Assembly (NCBI GenBank): GCA_041687395.1
Contig: JAWLCA010000013.1
Coordinates: 58,552-122,551 of the forward strand
DNA length: 64,000 nucleotides
Reading direction: 5' to 3'
DNA from: JAWLCA01 sp041687395
GTDB taxonomy: Bacteria > Pseudomonadota > Alphaproteobacteria > Rhodobacterales > Rhodobacteraceae
This document shows, one piece after another, positions 41,302 through 52,489 of this stretch. A program made the translations under genes and the position numbers. The notes beneath the pieces were generated by a model. That model was not told the DNA's origin, did not search any database, and saw only the letters and a program-made list of their open reading frames with translations. Every line of letters begins with the position of its first letter. Within the stretch, counting starts at the first letter, position 1.

Positions 41302-42522
41302 ATGCGGCAGACCTGCGACATCATGATATCGGGCGGGGGCGTTGCCGGGCTGACGGCCGCCGCCGCCTTTGGCAGTGCCGGATTTTCGGTGATATGCGTC
41401 GATCCCGCGCCTCCGGTGACCGAAGAGGCTGCGGACGGCGCCGACCTGCGCACGACCGCAATCCTGCAACCGTCCGTCGCCGTTCTGCGCGCAGCCGGAT
41501 TGTGGGATCGTCTGGCGCCCTTCGCCTCGCCCCTGCAGGTCATGCGGATCGTCGATGCGGGCGGCCCGCTGCCCGAGGCGCGCCTGACCAAGGAATTCGA
41601 CGCCGGCGACATTTCCGACCAGCCCTTCGGCTGGAACCTGCAGAACTGGCTGCTGCGCCGGGAAATGGTGGCGAGGCTTGCCGAGTTGCCCAACGTCGAT
41701 TTCCGCCCCGGAACAGGCACCGCCCGCGTGCTGACGCGCGAGGCCGAGGCGCTGGTCACCTTGACCGACGGCACCCGCATCTCGGCGCGGCTGCTGATCG
41801 CAGCCGACGGCCGAAGTTCGCCCGTGCGGCAGGCGGTGGGCATCGATGCCCGCACGACCCGCTACGGGCAAAGGGCGCTGGCGTTCGCCGTGACGCATCC
41901 CTTGCCCCACAAGGGCGTGTCCACAGAGATTCACCGTTCTGGCGGGCCCTTCACCCTGGTGCCCCTGCCCGACCGCGACGGCACGCCCTGCTCGGCCGTG
42001 GTCTGGATGGAGCATGGCCCCGAGGCGCTGCGCCTGTCGGCCCTGCCGGTGGCGGAGTTCGAGGAGGCGATGACCGAACGCTCCTGCCACCTTTTCGGCC
42101 CCCTGACGCTGGCCACCTGCCGCACCGTCTGGCCGATCATCAATCAGATCGCCAGCCGCTTTGCCGCCGAACGCACAGCGCTGATCGCCGAGGCCGCCCA
42201 TGTCGTCCCGCCGATCGGTGCTCAGGGGTTGAACATGAGCCTCGCCGACATCGGCACCTTGCTGGACCTCGCCGTCGCCGGGCCCGAAACGCTGGGTCAA
42301 CCCGCGATGCTGGACCGCTACCACCGCCGCCGCTGGCCCGAGGTGCAGGCCCGCGTCGCAGGCATCGACGTGCTTAACCGCGCGTCGATGATGGGGGCGC
42401 CGGTCCTGCGGGATCTGCGCGCGCTCGGACTGGACGTGCTGTATGGCGCGGCGCCGATCCGGCGGACGCTGATGCGCGTCGGCATGGGCACCGGCCGGGC
42501 CGGATTTGCTGGCACGGATTGA
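41302..42522 (+). CDS. UbiH/UbiF-type FAD monooxygenase
   Basis: A 406-residue aromatic-ring hydroxylase. The FAD loop ISGGGVAGLTAA, the LLIAADGRSSPVRQ DG motif and the C-terminal IAEAAHVVPPIGAQGLNMSLADIGTL (the GD-like motif with Asp replaced by Glu-Ala-Ala-His) are present. UbiH-family enzymes hydroxylate ubiquinone precursors; the exact ring position is not clear. AGGAGG lies 6 bp before the ATG at 41302. The changed GD motif should be checked. Confidence 0.85.
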   Translation: MRQTCDIMISGGGVAGLTAAAAFGSAGFSVICVDPAPPVTEEAADGADLRTTAILQPSVAVLRAAGLWDRLAPFASPLQVMRIVDAGGPLPEARLTKEFDAGDISDQPFGWNLQNWLLRREMVARLAELPNVDFRPGTGTARVLTREAEALVTLTDGTRISARLLIAADGRSSPVRQAVGIDARTTRYGQRALAFAVTHPLPHKGVSTEIHRSGGPFTLVPLPDRDGTPCSAVVWMEHGPEALRLSALPVAEFEEAMTERSCHLFGPLTLATCRTVWPIINQIASRFAAERTALIAEAAHVVPPIGAQGLNMSLADIGTLLDLAVAGPETLGQPAMLDRYHRRRWPEVQARVAGIDVLNRASMMGAPVLRDLRALGLDVLYGAAPIRRTLMRVGMGTGRAGFAGTD

Positions 42523-42601
42523 AACAGCATCGGCGCCAGACCGCTTCCCCCTTGCCAAGAAATCGCCTAACCCTGTGGCAACATGACCGACGGGGGGAAC
42601 G

Positions 42602-44881
42602 ATGGAAGAGTCACGGCAGGAAAACGCGCGTCAGGCGGCGCTGAACTACCACGAATTCCCCCGACCCGGAAAACTTGAGGTTGTCGCCACCAAACCGCTG
42701 GCGAACGGTCGTGACCTTTCTCGCGCCTACTCACCCGGCGTGGCCGAGGCCTGCATGGAGATCAAGGCCGACCCCGCCAATGCCACCCGGTTCACCAGCA
42801 AGGGCAACCTGGTCGCCGTGGTGACCAACGGCACCGCCGTGCTGGGCTTGGGCAACATCGGCGCGCTCGCGTCAAAGCCGGTGATGGAGGGCAAGGCCGT
42901 CCTGTTCAAGAAGTTCGCCAACATCGACTGCTTCGACATCGAGGTGAACGAATCCGATCCCGAGAAGCTGGCGGACATCGTATGCGCGCTGGAACCGACC
43001 TTCGGGGCGATCAACCTTGAGGACATAAAGGCCCCCGACTGCTTCATCGTGGAAAAGCTGTGCCGCGAGCGGATGAACATCCCCGTCTTCCACGACGACC
43101 AGCACGGCACCGCCATCGTCGTCTGTGCCGCCGCCACCAACGCCCTGCGCGTCGCCGGCAAGACGCTGGAAGATATCAAACTCGTCTCCACCGGCGGCGG
43201 GGCGGCGGGCATCGCCTGCCTGAACATGCTGGTCAAGCTTGGCGTCAAGCGCGAGAATATCTGGCTCTGCGATATCCACGGTCTGGTCCATGAGGGCCGC
43301 GCGATCGACATGAACCCGCAGAAGGCAGCCTTTGCACAGGCGACCGATCTGCGGGCGCTCGATGACGTGATCGCAGGGGCCGACATGTTCCTCGGGCTGT
43401 CTGGTCCCGGCGTACTGACGCCCGCGATGGTGGCGAAGATGACCGCGCGCCCGATCATTTTCGCGCTTGCGAACCCCACGCCAGAGATCATGCCCGACGA
43501 CGCCCGTGCCGTGGCCCCCGACGCGATCATCGCGACCGGCCGGTCGGATTATCCGAACCAGGTCAACAACGTGCTGTGCTTTCCGTTCATTTTCCGCGGC
43601 GCGCTCGACGTGGGCGCGACCGAGATCAACGATGCCATGCAGATCGCCTGCGTCGAGGGGATCGCGGCCCTTGCCCGCGCGACCACCAGCGCCGAGGCCG
43701 CCGCCGCCTATCGCGGCGAACAGCTGACCTTTGGCGCCGACTACCTGATCCCCAAGCCCTTCGACCCGCGCCTGATGGGTATTGTCGCGAGCGCCGTGGC
43801 CAGCGCGGCTATGGCGTCGGGCGTGGCCACGCGCCCGATCGAGGACATGGTGGCCTACAAGGAGCGGCTGGACGGCTCGGTCTTCCGCTCTGCCCTGATC
43901 ATGCGTCCGGTGTTCGATGCTGCCCGCACCGCCAGCCGCCGTCTGGTCTTTGCCGAAGGCGAGGACGAGCGGGTGTTGCGCGCAGCCCACGCGATCATGG
44001 AGGAAACGACAGAGGTTCCGATCCTGATCGGCCGCCCCGACGTGATCGCCATGCGGTGCGAGCGTGCCGGCCTGCCGATCCGGCCGCAGACCGACTTCGA
44101 GATCGTCAACCCCGAGGATGATCCCCGGTACCGCGAATACTGGGAAACCTATCACCGCCTGCTCCAGCGCAACGGTGTCACGCCCGATATCGCCCGGGCC
44201 GTGGTGCGCACCAACTCTACCGCCATCGGCGCGGTGATGGTCCACCGGGGCGAGGCCGACAGCCTGATCTGCGGCACTTTCGGTCAATACCTGTGGCACC
44301 TGAACTATGTCCGGCAGATCCTCGCGCGCGACGGGTTGCGGCCCCAGGGCGCGCTCAGCCTGATCATCCAGGACCAGGGGGCCCTGTTCATCGCCGACAC
44401 CCAGGTCAACGCCGAGCCCACGCCGGAACAGATCCGCGACACCGCCATCGCCGCCGCGCGCCACGTACGCCGCTTCGGCATCCTGCCGCGGATCGCGATG
44501 TGCTCCTCCTCGCAGTTCGGCAATCTCGACAACGACAGCGGCCGGCGGATGCGCGCGGCGATGAACCTTCTGGACGCGATGGAGCCCGACTTCGACTACG
44601 AAGGCGAGATGACGCTCGATGCCGCGCTCGACCCGGAATTGCGGCAGCGCATCTTCCCCAACGCCCGGTTCGAGGGCGTGGCGAACGTGCTGATCTTCGC
44701 CAACACCGACGCGGCCAGCGCCGTGCGCAACATCCTGAAGATGCGCGGCGGCGGGCTGGAGGTGGGGCCGATCCTGATGGGGATGGGGAACAAGGCGCAT
44801 ATCGTGACGCCATCAATCACCGCGCGCGGTCTGCTGAACGTCTCGGCACTGGCCGGCACGCCGGTTTCGAACTACGGGTAA
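42602..44881 (+). CDS. maeB: NADP-dependent malic enzyme with C-terminal phosphotransacetylase domain
   Basis: A 759-residue MaeB. The malic half includes SPGVAEACMEI, NLVAVVTNGTAVLGLGNIG, VFHDDQHGTAIVV, VSTGGGAAGIACL and SRSDYPNQVNN-like TGRSDYPNQVNN. The second half from about 430 is a phosphate acetyl/butyryltransferase-like domain, usually catalytically silent and acetyl-CoA-sensing. It turns malate into pyruvate and CO2 with NADPH. The two-domain length is standard for alphaproteobacteria. Confidence 0.96.
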   Translation: MEESRQENARQAALNYHEFPRPGKLEVVATKPLANGRDLSRAYSPGVAEACMEIKADPANATRFTSKGNLVAVVTNGTAVLGLGNIGALASKPVMEGKAVLFKKFANIDCFDIEVNESDPEKLADIVCALEPTFGAINLEDIKAPDCFIVEKLCRERMNIPVFHDDQHGTAIVVCAAATNALRVAGKTLEDIKLVSTGGGAAGIACLNMLVKLGVKRENIWLCDIHGLVHEGRAIDMNPQKAAFAQATDLRALDDVIAGADMFLGLSGPGVLTPAMVAKMTARPIIFALANPTPEIMPDDARAVAPDAIIATGRSDYPNQVNNVLCFPFIFRGALDVGATEINDAMQIACVEGIAALARATTSAEAAAAYRGEQLTFGADYLIPKPFDPRLMGIVASAVASAAMASGVATRPIEDMVAYKERLDGSVFRSALIMRPVFDAARTASRRLVFAEGEDERVLRAAHAIMEETTEVPILIGRPDVIAMRCERAGLPIRPQTDFEIVNPEDDPRYREYWETYHRLLQRNGVTPDIARAVVRTNSTAIGAVMVHRGEADSLICGTFGQYLWHLNYVRQILARDGLRPQGALSLIIQDQGALFIADTQVNAEPTPEQIRDTAIAAARHVRRFGILPRIAMCSSSQFGNLDNDSGRRMRAAMNLLDAMEPDFDYEGEMTLDAALDPELRQRIFPNARFEGVANVLIFANTDAASAVRNILKMRGGGLEVGPILMGMGNKAHIVTPSITARGLLNVSALAGTPVSNYG

Positions 44882-44993
44882 GGGGGCGGGGTTAGCGCAA
44901 ACCGTGACACCGGGCCGCAGATCGGGGCCCGGGGCGGGCTTGCCGCAAGCATGACGCCGCGCCATAAGACCGGAAGCTCAGGGAGGGTATACG

Positions 44994-46880
44994 ATGGCAT
45001 ACGCAGATCTCTACGCCGGCTGGAAAGCCGACCCCGAGGGGTTCTGGATGAGCGCCGCCAAAGCGATCGACTGGGACAGCCCCCCATCGCGCGCCTTTTT
45101 CCCTGACAATGGCCCCATCGGCGAATGGTTCGCCGACGGACTTGTGAATACCTGCTGGAACGCGGTCGACCGCCATGTCGAGGCCGGGCACGGCGACCGC
45201 GTCGCGATCATCCACGACAGCCCGATCACCCATTCGGTCCGCGAGTTGACCTTTGCCGATCTGCGCGACCGCGTCGCCAGCCTTGCCGGCGCCCTGCGCG
45301 CCAAGGGCATCGAAAAGGGCGACCGCGTCATCATCTACATGCCGATGGTCCCCGAGGCGCTGGAGGCGATGCTGGCCTGCGCACGCCTGGGCGCGATCCA
45401 CTCCGTCGTCTTCGGCGGGTTCGCCGCGAACGAGCTGGCGACGCGGATCGACGACGCCAAGCCCAAGGCGATCATCGCGGCCTCCTGCGGGCTGGAGCCG
45501 GGGCGCGTCGTGCACTACAAGCCGCTGGTCGATGGCGCGATCGACATCGCCCAGCACAAGCCCGAGTTCTGCGTGATCTTCCAGCGGGAGCAGGAGGTGG
45601 CCAATCTGATCGCGGGGCGCGACTACGACTGGCACGCGATCCAGTACGGCACCGACCCCGCCGATTGCGTCCCGGTCGAGGGGAACCATCCCGCCTACAT
45701 CCTCTATACCAGCGGCACCACCGGTCAGCCCAAGGGCGTGGTACGCCACACCGGTGGGCATCTGGTGGCGCTGAACTGGACGATGAAGAACATCTACAAC
45801 GTCGATCCGGGAGAGGTGTTCTGGGCCGCATCCGACGTCGGCTGGGTCGTGGGCCACAGTTACATCTGCTACGCGCCGCTGATCCACGGCAACACCACCA
45901 TCGTGTTCGAGGGAAAGCCCGTGGGCACGCCCGACGCAGGCACCTTCTGGCGGGTGATCCAGGATCACAAGGTCGCTTCCTTCTTCACCGCCCCCACCGC
46001 CTTCCGCGCGATCAAGCGCGAGGATCCCAAGGGCGAACTGATCGGCGACTACGATCTGTCCACCCTGCGCACGCTGTACCTCGCCGGCGAACGCGCCGAT
46101 CCCGACACCATTGTCTGGGCGCAGGAAAAACTGGGCGTGCCGGTGATCGACCACTGGTGGCAGACCGAAACCGGCTGGGCCATCGCCGCCAACCCGGTTG
46201 GCATCGATCCCCTGCCGGTCAAGATCGGCAGCCCCTCGGTCGCGATGCCGGGCTACGACGTGCAGGTGCTGGACGAGGGCGGCCACCCCGTCGCCCCCGG
46301 CACGCTGGGCGCCATCGCGGTGAAGCTGCCCCTGCCCCCCGGCACCCTGCCCACGCTGTGGAATGCCGAGGACCGGTTTCGCAAGAGCTACCTCGATCAC
46401 TTCCCCGGCTACTACGAGACCGGCGACGCCGGCTACATCGACGACGACGGCTACCTCTACATCATGGCGCGCACCGACGACGTGATCAACGTGGCGGGGC
46501 ATCGCCTGTCCACCGGCGCGATGGAAGAGGTTCTGGCCAGCCACCCCGATGTCGGGGAATGCGCAGTGATCGGCGTGGCGGACGACCTGAAGGGCCAAAG
46601 CCCGGTGGGCTTTCTGTGCCTGAACAAGGGGTCCGACAAACCCCACGACCAGGTCATCGCCGAATGCGTGGCGCTGGTGCGTGACCGGATCGGCCCGGTG
46701 GCCGCCTTCAAGCGGGCACTGGTGGTGGAGCGGCTGCCGAAGACACGGTCGGGCAAGATCCTGCGTGCGACGATGGTCAAGATCGCGGATTGCGAGCCGT
46801 TCAAGCTGCCCGCCACGATCGACGACCCCGCCATCCTGGACGAGATAGCCACCGCGTTGAAGGTCGAATTGCGCAAGTAA
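44994..46880 (+). CDS. prpE: Propionate--CoA ligase
   Basis: A 628-residue acyl-CoA synthetase of the acetyl/propionyl group. The N-terminal ADLYAGWKADPEGFWMSAA, the AMP-loop YTSGTTGQPKGVVR, WWQTETGWAIAANP, YETGDAGYIDDDGY and the C-terminal lysine segment KTRSGKILRATM are present. The hinge ARTDDVINVAGHRLSTG and the length favour PrpE over AcsA. It makes propionyl-CoA from propionate and ATP. GGGAGG precedes the ATG. Confidence 0.92.
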   Translation: MAYADLYAGWKADPEGFWMSAAKAIDWDSPPSRAFFPDNGPIGEWFADGLVNTCWNAVDRHVEAGHGDRVAIIHDSPITHSVRELTFADLRDRVASLAGALRAKGIEKGDRVIIYMPMVPEALEAMLACARLGAIHSVVFGGFAANELATRIDDAKPKAIIAASCGLEPGRVVHYKPLVDGAIDIAQHKPEFCVIFQREQEVANLIAGRDYDWHAIQYGTDPADCVPVEGNHPAYILYTSGTTGQPKGVVRHTGGHLVALNWTMKNIYNVDPGEVFWAASDVGWVVGHSYICYAPLIHGNTTIVFEGKPVGTPDAGTFWRVIQDHKVASFFTAPTAFRAIKREDPKGELIGDYDLSTLRTLYLAGERADPDTIVWAQEKLGVPVIDHWWQTETGWAIAANPVGIDPLPVKIGSPSVAMPGYDVQVLDEGGHPVAPGTLGAIAVKLPLPPGTLPTLWNAEDRFRKSYLDHFPGYYETGDAGYIDDDGYLYIMARTDDVINVAGHRLSTGAMEEVLASHPDVGECAVIGVADDLKGQSPVGFLCLNKGSDKPHDQVIAECVALVRDRIGPVAAFKRALVVERLPKTRSGKILRATMVKIADCEPFKLPATIDDPAILDEIATALKVELRK

Positions 46881-46907
46881 CACGGCTGAATCCTGGCCCA
46901 TTCCACC

Positions 46908-46939
46908 TTGCGTGCAGGGCCGCTCCACCTTGCACGCAA
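46908..46939. promoter_or_regulatory. 9-bp inverted repeat between prpE and the hybrid kinase
   Basis: TTGCGTGCA (46908-46916) and TGCACGCAA (46931-46939) are perfect inverse complements with a 14-bp gap. The hairpin lacks a T-run, so it may be a protein site or a weak terminator for prpE. Confidence 0.4.
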
Positions 46940-47043
46940 CGGTTGAACCAGGGGAGTTTGTCGGCTAGCTTTCTGTTAGCCATGATTTCAGTTTTCCTGA
47001 CCCGACGCGTTTCTGTTCGGCCTGCCCCCCTGGGGCGCGGGTG

Positions 47044-48587
47044 ATGGCTGTGCCTGCGACAACCAATGTCGCCGAACCGGCAGAGGATCTGAACGATCCG
47101 GCCCGCGTTTCGCTTCTGAACCACGACCTGCGCGCCGCCGTCTCGGACATCATGGGCGGCTTGCGCCTGATCGACCAGACAACGCTCGACCCTGCGACCC
47201 GGCTGCAACTGGAACGTGTGCGCACGGCGGCCGAGGGGCTGGCGCGGCTGATGGAACTGGCCCTGACCGCGATGGGCGGCGCGGACGAGTTCACCGACCA
47301 GCCGCCACGCACCATCCAGCTCGATCGTTTCCTGCGTGATGTCGAGATGCGCTGGAGCGGACGCGCGCGCGAACAGGGGCTGAGCTTCGAGCTGATGCAG
47401 GCCGCGGATCTGCCGCCGCTGCTGATGATCGACCGCATCGCGCTGGAACGGGTTCTGTCCAACATCCTGTCGAACGCAATCAAGTATACCGACGCCGGCA
47501 CGGTTTCGATGCAGGTCCAGTGTCCACCGGGCGGCGGGTTGCAGTTCATCGTCCGCGACGCGGGGCCGGGATTTTCCAGGGCAGCGCTTGCACAGCTTTT
47601 TCGCCGCGACGGTCGTCCGCGTGGCACCATCAAACCGGGAACGGGATTGGGCATGCATATTTCACACAAGATGACACGGCGGCTGGGTGGAGAGCTGGAA
47701 GTGCGCAACGCCGACGATGGCCGGGGCGCGATCGTCACGTTGACGCTTCCGCCCGACGCCATTGCCGCCGATACCATCGACCTGCCCGCCAACGGGCCGA
47801 CCAACCTGCCCGATCTGACGCGCCAGCGCGTTCTGGTGGCCGAGGACAACCCGACCAACCAGGCCATCCTTGGCCAGATGCTGACGCGTCTGGGCGCCGA
47901 GTTCGAGATCGCGGGAGACGGCGCGCAGGCCCTGCACCTGCTGGAGCGCGAGCATTTCGACCTTGCCCTTGTCGATATCGAGATGCCGTTCCTGTCGGGG
48001 ATCGAGGTCATCCGGGCGCTGCGCGCGCGCACCGATGCACAGGGCCAGATCCCGGTGCTGGCGGTGACCGCCTATGTGCTGCGCGCCAACCGCGAGGCGA
48101 TCTTTGCCGCCGGCGCCGACGGGATCCTCGCCAAGCCGGTGACCGGGATCGACCCCTTCGGTCAGGCGATTGCCGAAGTCGTGCGCAAGTCCGGCGCTCC
48201 GGCGGCTGCCGACGGCACCGCCGCGACGGCCGACGACAGCGGCTTCGATCACGCGCGCTTCCAAGGCCTCATGGCCGTCGCCGGCCCCGAGGGCGCCCGC
48301 GAACTGCTGGACCGCGTGGTCGAGGATCTGCGCCGCGTCGAACGCGAGATCGTGCAGGCCCTGGCCGAGGGCGACCGGGCCGAGATCCGCGCCCAGACCC
48401 ACGTGCTGATCGCCGTCTCGGGCGCGGTCGGTGCGGTGCGTCTGCAGGGGATGGCGCAAGAGCTGAACGCCCGCGCGCACGATCGCGACGCCCCCGACCT
48501 GACCACCCTGGGAGAGGAATTGTTAACCGAACTGGATCAGATGATCGTATTCCTGACCCTCAAGCGCGGGTCCGGCGGAGATTCAGG

Positions 48588-48591
<4 letters not shown>
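47044..48591 (+). CDS. Soluble hybrid histidine kinase with receiver and Hpt domains
   Basis: A 515-residue phosphorelay protein without signal or membrane segments. His27 lies in LLNHDLRAAV (H-box), the ATPase has ILSNAIKYTD (N-box), DAGPGF and GTGLGMHI. A receiver domain follows from about 262 with phospho-acceptor Asp311 (LVDIEMP). The C-terminal Hpt-like domain has His453 in AQTHVLIAVSGAVGA. There is no sensor domain, so the input must come from a partner or from the cytosol. It overlaps the next gene by ATGA. ATG at 47044 is preferred over the GTG just before it. Confidence 0.87.
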
Positions 48592-50006
<1,415 letters not shown>

Positions 50007-50010
50007 GCTG

Positions 50011-50778
50011 TCAGATGAACTGCTCTCGGGTCAGGCGTTCCTCCAGCCCGTGACCGGGATCGAACAGGATGCGGTGCTGCACGCCGGGCTCGCTGCGGAT
50101 CTCCACGCTGACCACATCGCGCACCGACCGGCCGTCGGCATCGGCCATCACCGGCCGCCGCTCGGGGTTCAGTATGTCGATGCGCACATTTGCATTCTTG
50201 TCCAGGATCGCCCCGCGCCAGCGGCGCGGTCGAAAGGGCGCGACCGCCGTCAGCGCCAGCACGTTCGACCCGATGGGCAGGATCGGCCCGTGCGCGGAAT
50301 AGTTGTAGGCGGTCGACCCGGCCGGCGTGCAGACCATCGCCCCGTCGCAGACCAGTTCCTCCATCCGGGTGCGGCCGTCGATGCCGATCTTCAGCTTCGC
50401 CGCCTGCGGACCCTGGCGCAGCAGGCTCACCTCGTTGATTGCCAGCGCGTGATGTTCCTGCCCGTCCATCGTCACCGCGCGCATCGCCAGGGGGTTGATC
50501 ACCGTCTCCTCCGCCGCAGCCAGACGCTCGGTCAGGTCGTCCTCGGAATAGTCGTTCATCAGGAATCCGATGGTGCCGCGGTTCATGCCATAGACCGGCA
50601 GGTTCAGCGCCTGCGTACCGTGCAGCGTATCCAGCATGAACCCGTCGCCCCCCAGCGCCACGATCACTTCGGCTGCCTCGGGCGGTGTGTCGCCATAGCG
50701 CGCGATCAGCCGCTCGCGCGCCTCAATCGCGGTCGGGCTGGAACTTGCGGCAAAGGCGATGCGGGTCTGGCCGGGCAT
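50011..50778 (-). CDS. nadK: NAD kinase
   Basis: A 255-residue NadK. The GGDG motif is in VALGGDGFMLDTLHG; YGMNRGTIGFLMN, EVSLLRQGPQAAKL, VCDGAMVCTPAGSTAYNYSAHGPI (in parts) and the C-terminal ADGR complete the family. It phosphorylates NAD to NADP. The ATG at 50778 follows AGGAGGGGAG, a strong ribosome site; longer frames upstream lack homology. It is convergent with the response regulator gene, 4 bp apart. Confidence 0.94.
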   Translation of the reverse strand: MPGQTRIAFAASSSPTAIEARERLIARYGDTPPEAAEVIVALGGDGFMLDTLHGTQALNLPVYGMNRGTIGFLMNDYSEDDLTERLAAAEETVINPLAMRAVTMDGQEHHALAINEVSLLRQGPQAAKLKIGIDGRTRMEELVCDGAMVCTPAGSTAYNYSAHGPILPIGSNVLALTAVAPFRPRRWRGAILDKNANVRIDILNPERRPVMADADGRSVRDVVSVEIRSEPGVQHRILFDPGHGLEERLTREQFI

Positions 50779-50954
50779 GTCTCCCCTCCTCCGGGTCAGG
50801 CAGTCTTTGCCCGCGCCATGCGGAAACACAAGCCTGCCGCCCGCGCGCGATGCCGCTTTGCGCCGCCGGTGCGACGGATTCCCCGCTTTCCGCCCTGCCC
50901 CCCATGCGGTATGCAGCGCACAGGTTTCAGCAGGCCCGATCACAGGAGTTGCCC

Positions 50955-52250
50955 ATGAACGCCCCCCATCGTGACAGCGGTTTCTTCACCGAGCCCCTCG
51001 CCTCGCGCGATCCCGAGATCTTCGGCGCGATCCGCAAGGAACTGGGCCGCCAGCAGGACGAGATCGAGCTGATCGCCTCGGAAAACATCGTCAGCCGCGC
51101 GGTGATGGAAGCCCAGGGCAGCGTGATGACCAACAAGTATGCCGAGGGCTATCCGGGCAAGCGTTACTATGGCGGTTGCCAGTATGTGGACATTGCCGAG
51201 GAACTGGCGATCAGCCGCGCGTGCGAACTGTTCGGCGTGCAATTCGCCAACGTGCAGCCGAACTCCGGCAGCCAGGCCAACCAGGGGGTGTTCACCGCGC
51301 TGATCAAGCCGGGCGACACGATCCTCGGCATGGAGCTCGCTTCGGGCGGCCACCTGACCCACGGCGCCCCCCCGAACCAGTCGGGCAAGTGGTTCAACGC
51401 GATCCACTACGGCGTGCGCCAGCAGGACAACCTGATCGACTACGATCAGGTCGCGGCGCTTGCGGCAGAGCACAAGCCGAAGCTGATCATCGCCGGTGGC
51501 TCCGCCGTTCCGCGCGTGATCGACTTCGCCCGCTTCCGCCAGATTGCGGACAGCGTCGGCGCGTATCTGCTGGTGGACATGGCGCATTTCGCCGGGCTGG
51601 TGGCGGGTGGCGTCCACCCCTCGCCCTTCCCGCACGCCCATGTCGCCACAACCACCACCCACAAGACGCTCCGCGGCCCGCGCGGCGGCATGATCCTGAC
51701 GAATGACGAAGGCCTGGCGAAAAAGTTCAACTCCGCCATCTTCCCCGGCATCCAGGGTGGCCCCCTGATGCACGTGATCGCCGCCAAGGCCGTCGCCTTC
51801 GGAGAGGCGCTGCGGCCAGAGTTCAAGGCCTACAGCGCGCAGGTCGTGAAGAACGCCAAGGCCCTTGCCGAGCAGTTGCAGAAGGGCGGCCTCGACATCG
51901 TCACCGGCGGCACCGACACCCACGTGATGCTGGTGGATCTGCGGCCCAAGGGCGTGAAGGGCAACGCCACCGAAAAGGCACTGGGCCGCGCCCATATCAC
52001 CTGCAACAAGAACGGGATCCCCTTCGACCCCGAAAAGCCGATGGTGACATCGGGCGTCCGCCTCGGCACCCCCGCCGGCACCACCCGCGGTTTCGCCGAG
52101 GCCGAATTCCGCCAGGTGGCCGACTGGATCGTCCGCGTGGTCGATGGGCTGGCGGCGAATGGCGAGGATGGCAATGCCGAGGTAGAGGCTGCCGTGAAGG
52201 CCGAAGTTCAGGCGCTCTGCAACCGCTTCCCAATCTATCCCGGCCTGTGA
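50955..52250 (+). CDS. glyA: Serine hydroxymethyltransferase
   Basis: A 431-residue GlyA. IELIASENIVSRAVMEAQG, NKYAEGYPGKRYYGGCQYVD, the PLP lysine in TTTTHKTLRGPRGG, and SGVRLGTPAGTTRGF are diagnostic. It interconverts serine and glycine with tetrahydrofolate. CAGGAG precedes the ATG. A long hairpin lies just after the stop. Confidence 0.98.
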   Translation: MNAPHRDSGFFTEPLASRDPEIFGAIRKELGRQQDEIELIASENIVSRAVMEAQGSVMTNKYAEGYPGKRYYGGCQYVDIAEELAISRACELFGVQFANVQPNSGSQANQGVFTALIKPGDTILGMELASGGHLTHGAPPNQSGKWFNAIHYGVRQQDNLIDYDQVAALAAEHKPKLIIAGGSAVPRVIDFARFRQIADSVGAYLLVDMAHFAGLVAGGVHPSPFPHAHVATTTTHKTLRGPRGGMILTNDEGLAKKFNSAIFPGIQGGPLMHVIAAKAVAFGEALRPEFKAYSAQVVKNAKALAEQLQKGGLDIVTGGTDTHVMLVDLRPKGVKGNATEKALGRAHITCNKNGIPFDPEKPMVTSGVRLGTPAGTTRGFAEAEFRQVADWIVRVVDGLAANGEDGNAEVEAAVKAEVQALCNRFPIYPGL

Positions 52251-52258
52251 TCTGCTGA

Positions 52259-52282
52259 CGGCCCGTGCCCCGGCACGGGCCG
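52259..52282 (+). terminator. Hairpin after glyA, possible terminator
   Basis: CGGCCCGTGCC (52259-52269) pairs with GGCACGGGCCG (52272-52282), nine bases after the glyA stop. The stem is very strong, but no T-run follows, so it may act as a stabilising 3' stem or a Rho-dependent pause rather than a classic terminator. Confidence 0.4.
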
Positions 52283-52352
52283 CTTGCCGATGTCTAAACG
52301 CGCGCGCACTGCGCCATGTCGCCCTTTAAATGTCATCGCCTCGCGCGCCGTC

Positions 52353-52372
52353 ATCCCCGCGAAAGCGGGGAT
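52353..52372. repeat. REP-like palindromic element
   Basis: ATCCCCGCGAAAGCGGGGAT is a perfect 8-bp stem with a GAAA tetraloop, preceded by CCGTC and followed by CTCC. This matches the widespread interspersed GTCATCCCCGCGAAAGCGGG-type repeat seen in many proteobacterial spacers. Only one copy is in this window. Confidence 0.6.
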
Positions 52373-52420
52373 CTCCCCACGCCGACGCACGCCCGGGACC
52401 CGCGGCAAACCTTTCGGCAC

Positions 52421-52485
52421 GGTTAACAAAAAAACGAATATCGTTTCAGATCATAGGGTTGCAAATTTGGGCACGCGTGCCCAAA
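52421..52485 (-). repeat. Palindrome-headed repeat element, copy C
   Basis: Read on the minus strand it begins with the perfect 20-bp palindrome TTTGGGCACGCGTGCCCAAA (52466-52485). It continues TTTGCAACCCTATGATCTGA, AACGATATTCG, a run of seven Ts and GTTAACC. The first 40 bases align without gaps to copies A and B. It sits between the convergent glyA and lipA genes, oriented with lipA transcription. Confidence 0.7.
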
Positions 52486-52489
52486 CCGC

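Noticed and set aside
42872..44800. Long minus-strand open frame opposite maeB
   Set aside because: Antisense shadow of the malic enzyme gene with no recognisable domain.
44892..46928. Long minus-strand open frame (678 codons) opposite prpE
   Set aside because: Antisense shadow of the propionate--CoA ligase gene; no motif, and composition typical of shadow frames.
47520..48587. In-frame upstream extension of the response regulator gene
   Set aside because: The frame is open for 350 codons, but that part is a shadow of the hybrid kinase; the receiver domain begins at the ATG at 48588 with the ATGA overlap.
50779..50954. Riboswitch (glycine or tetrahydrofolate type) before glyA
   Set aside because: I could not find the conserved core of either class in this spacer.
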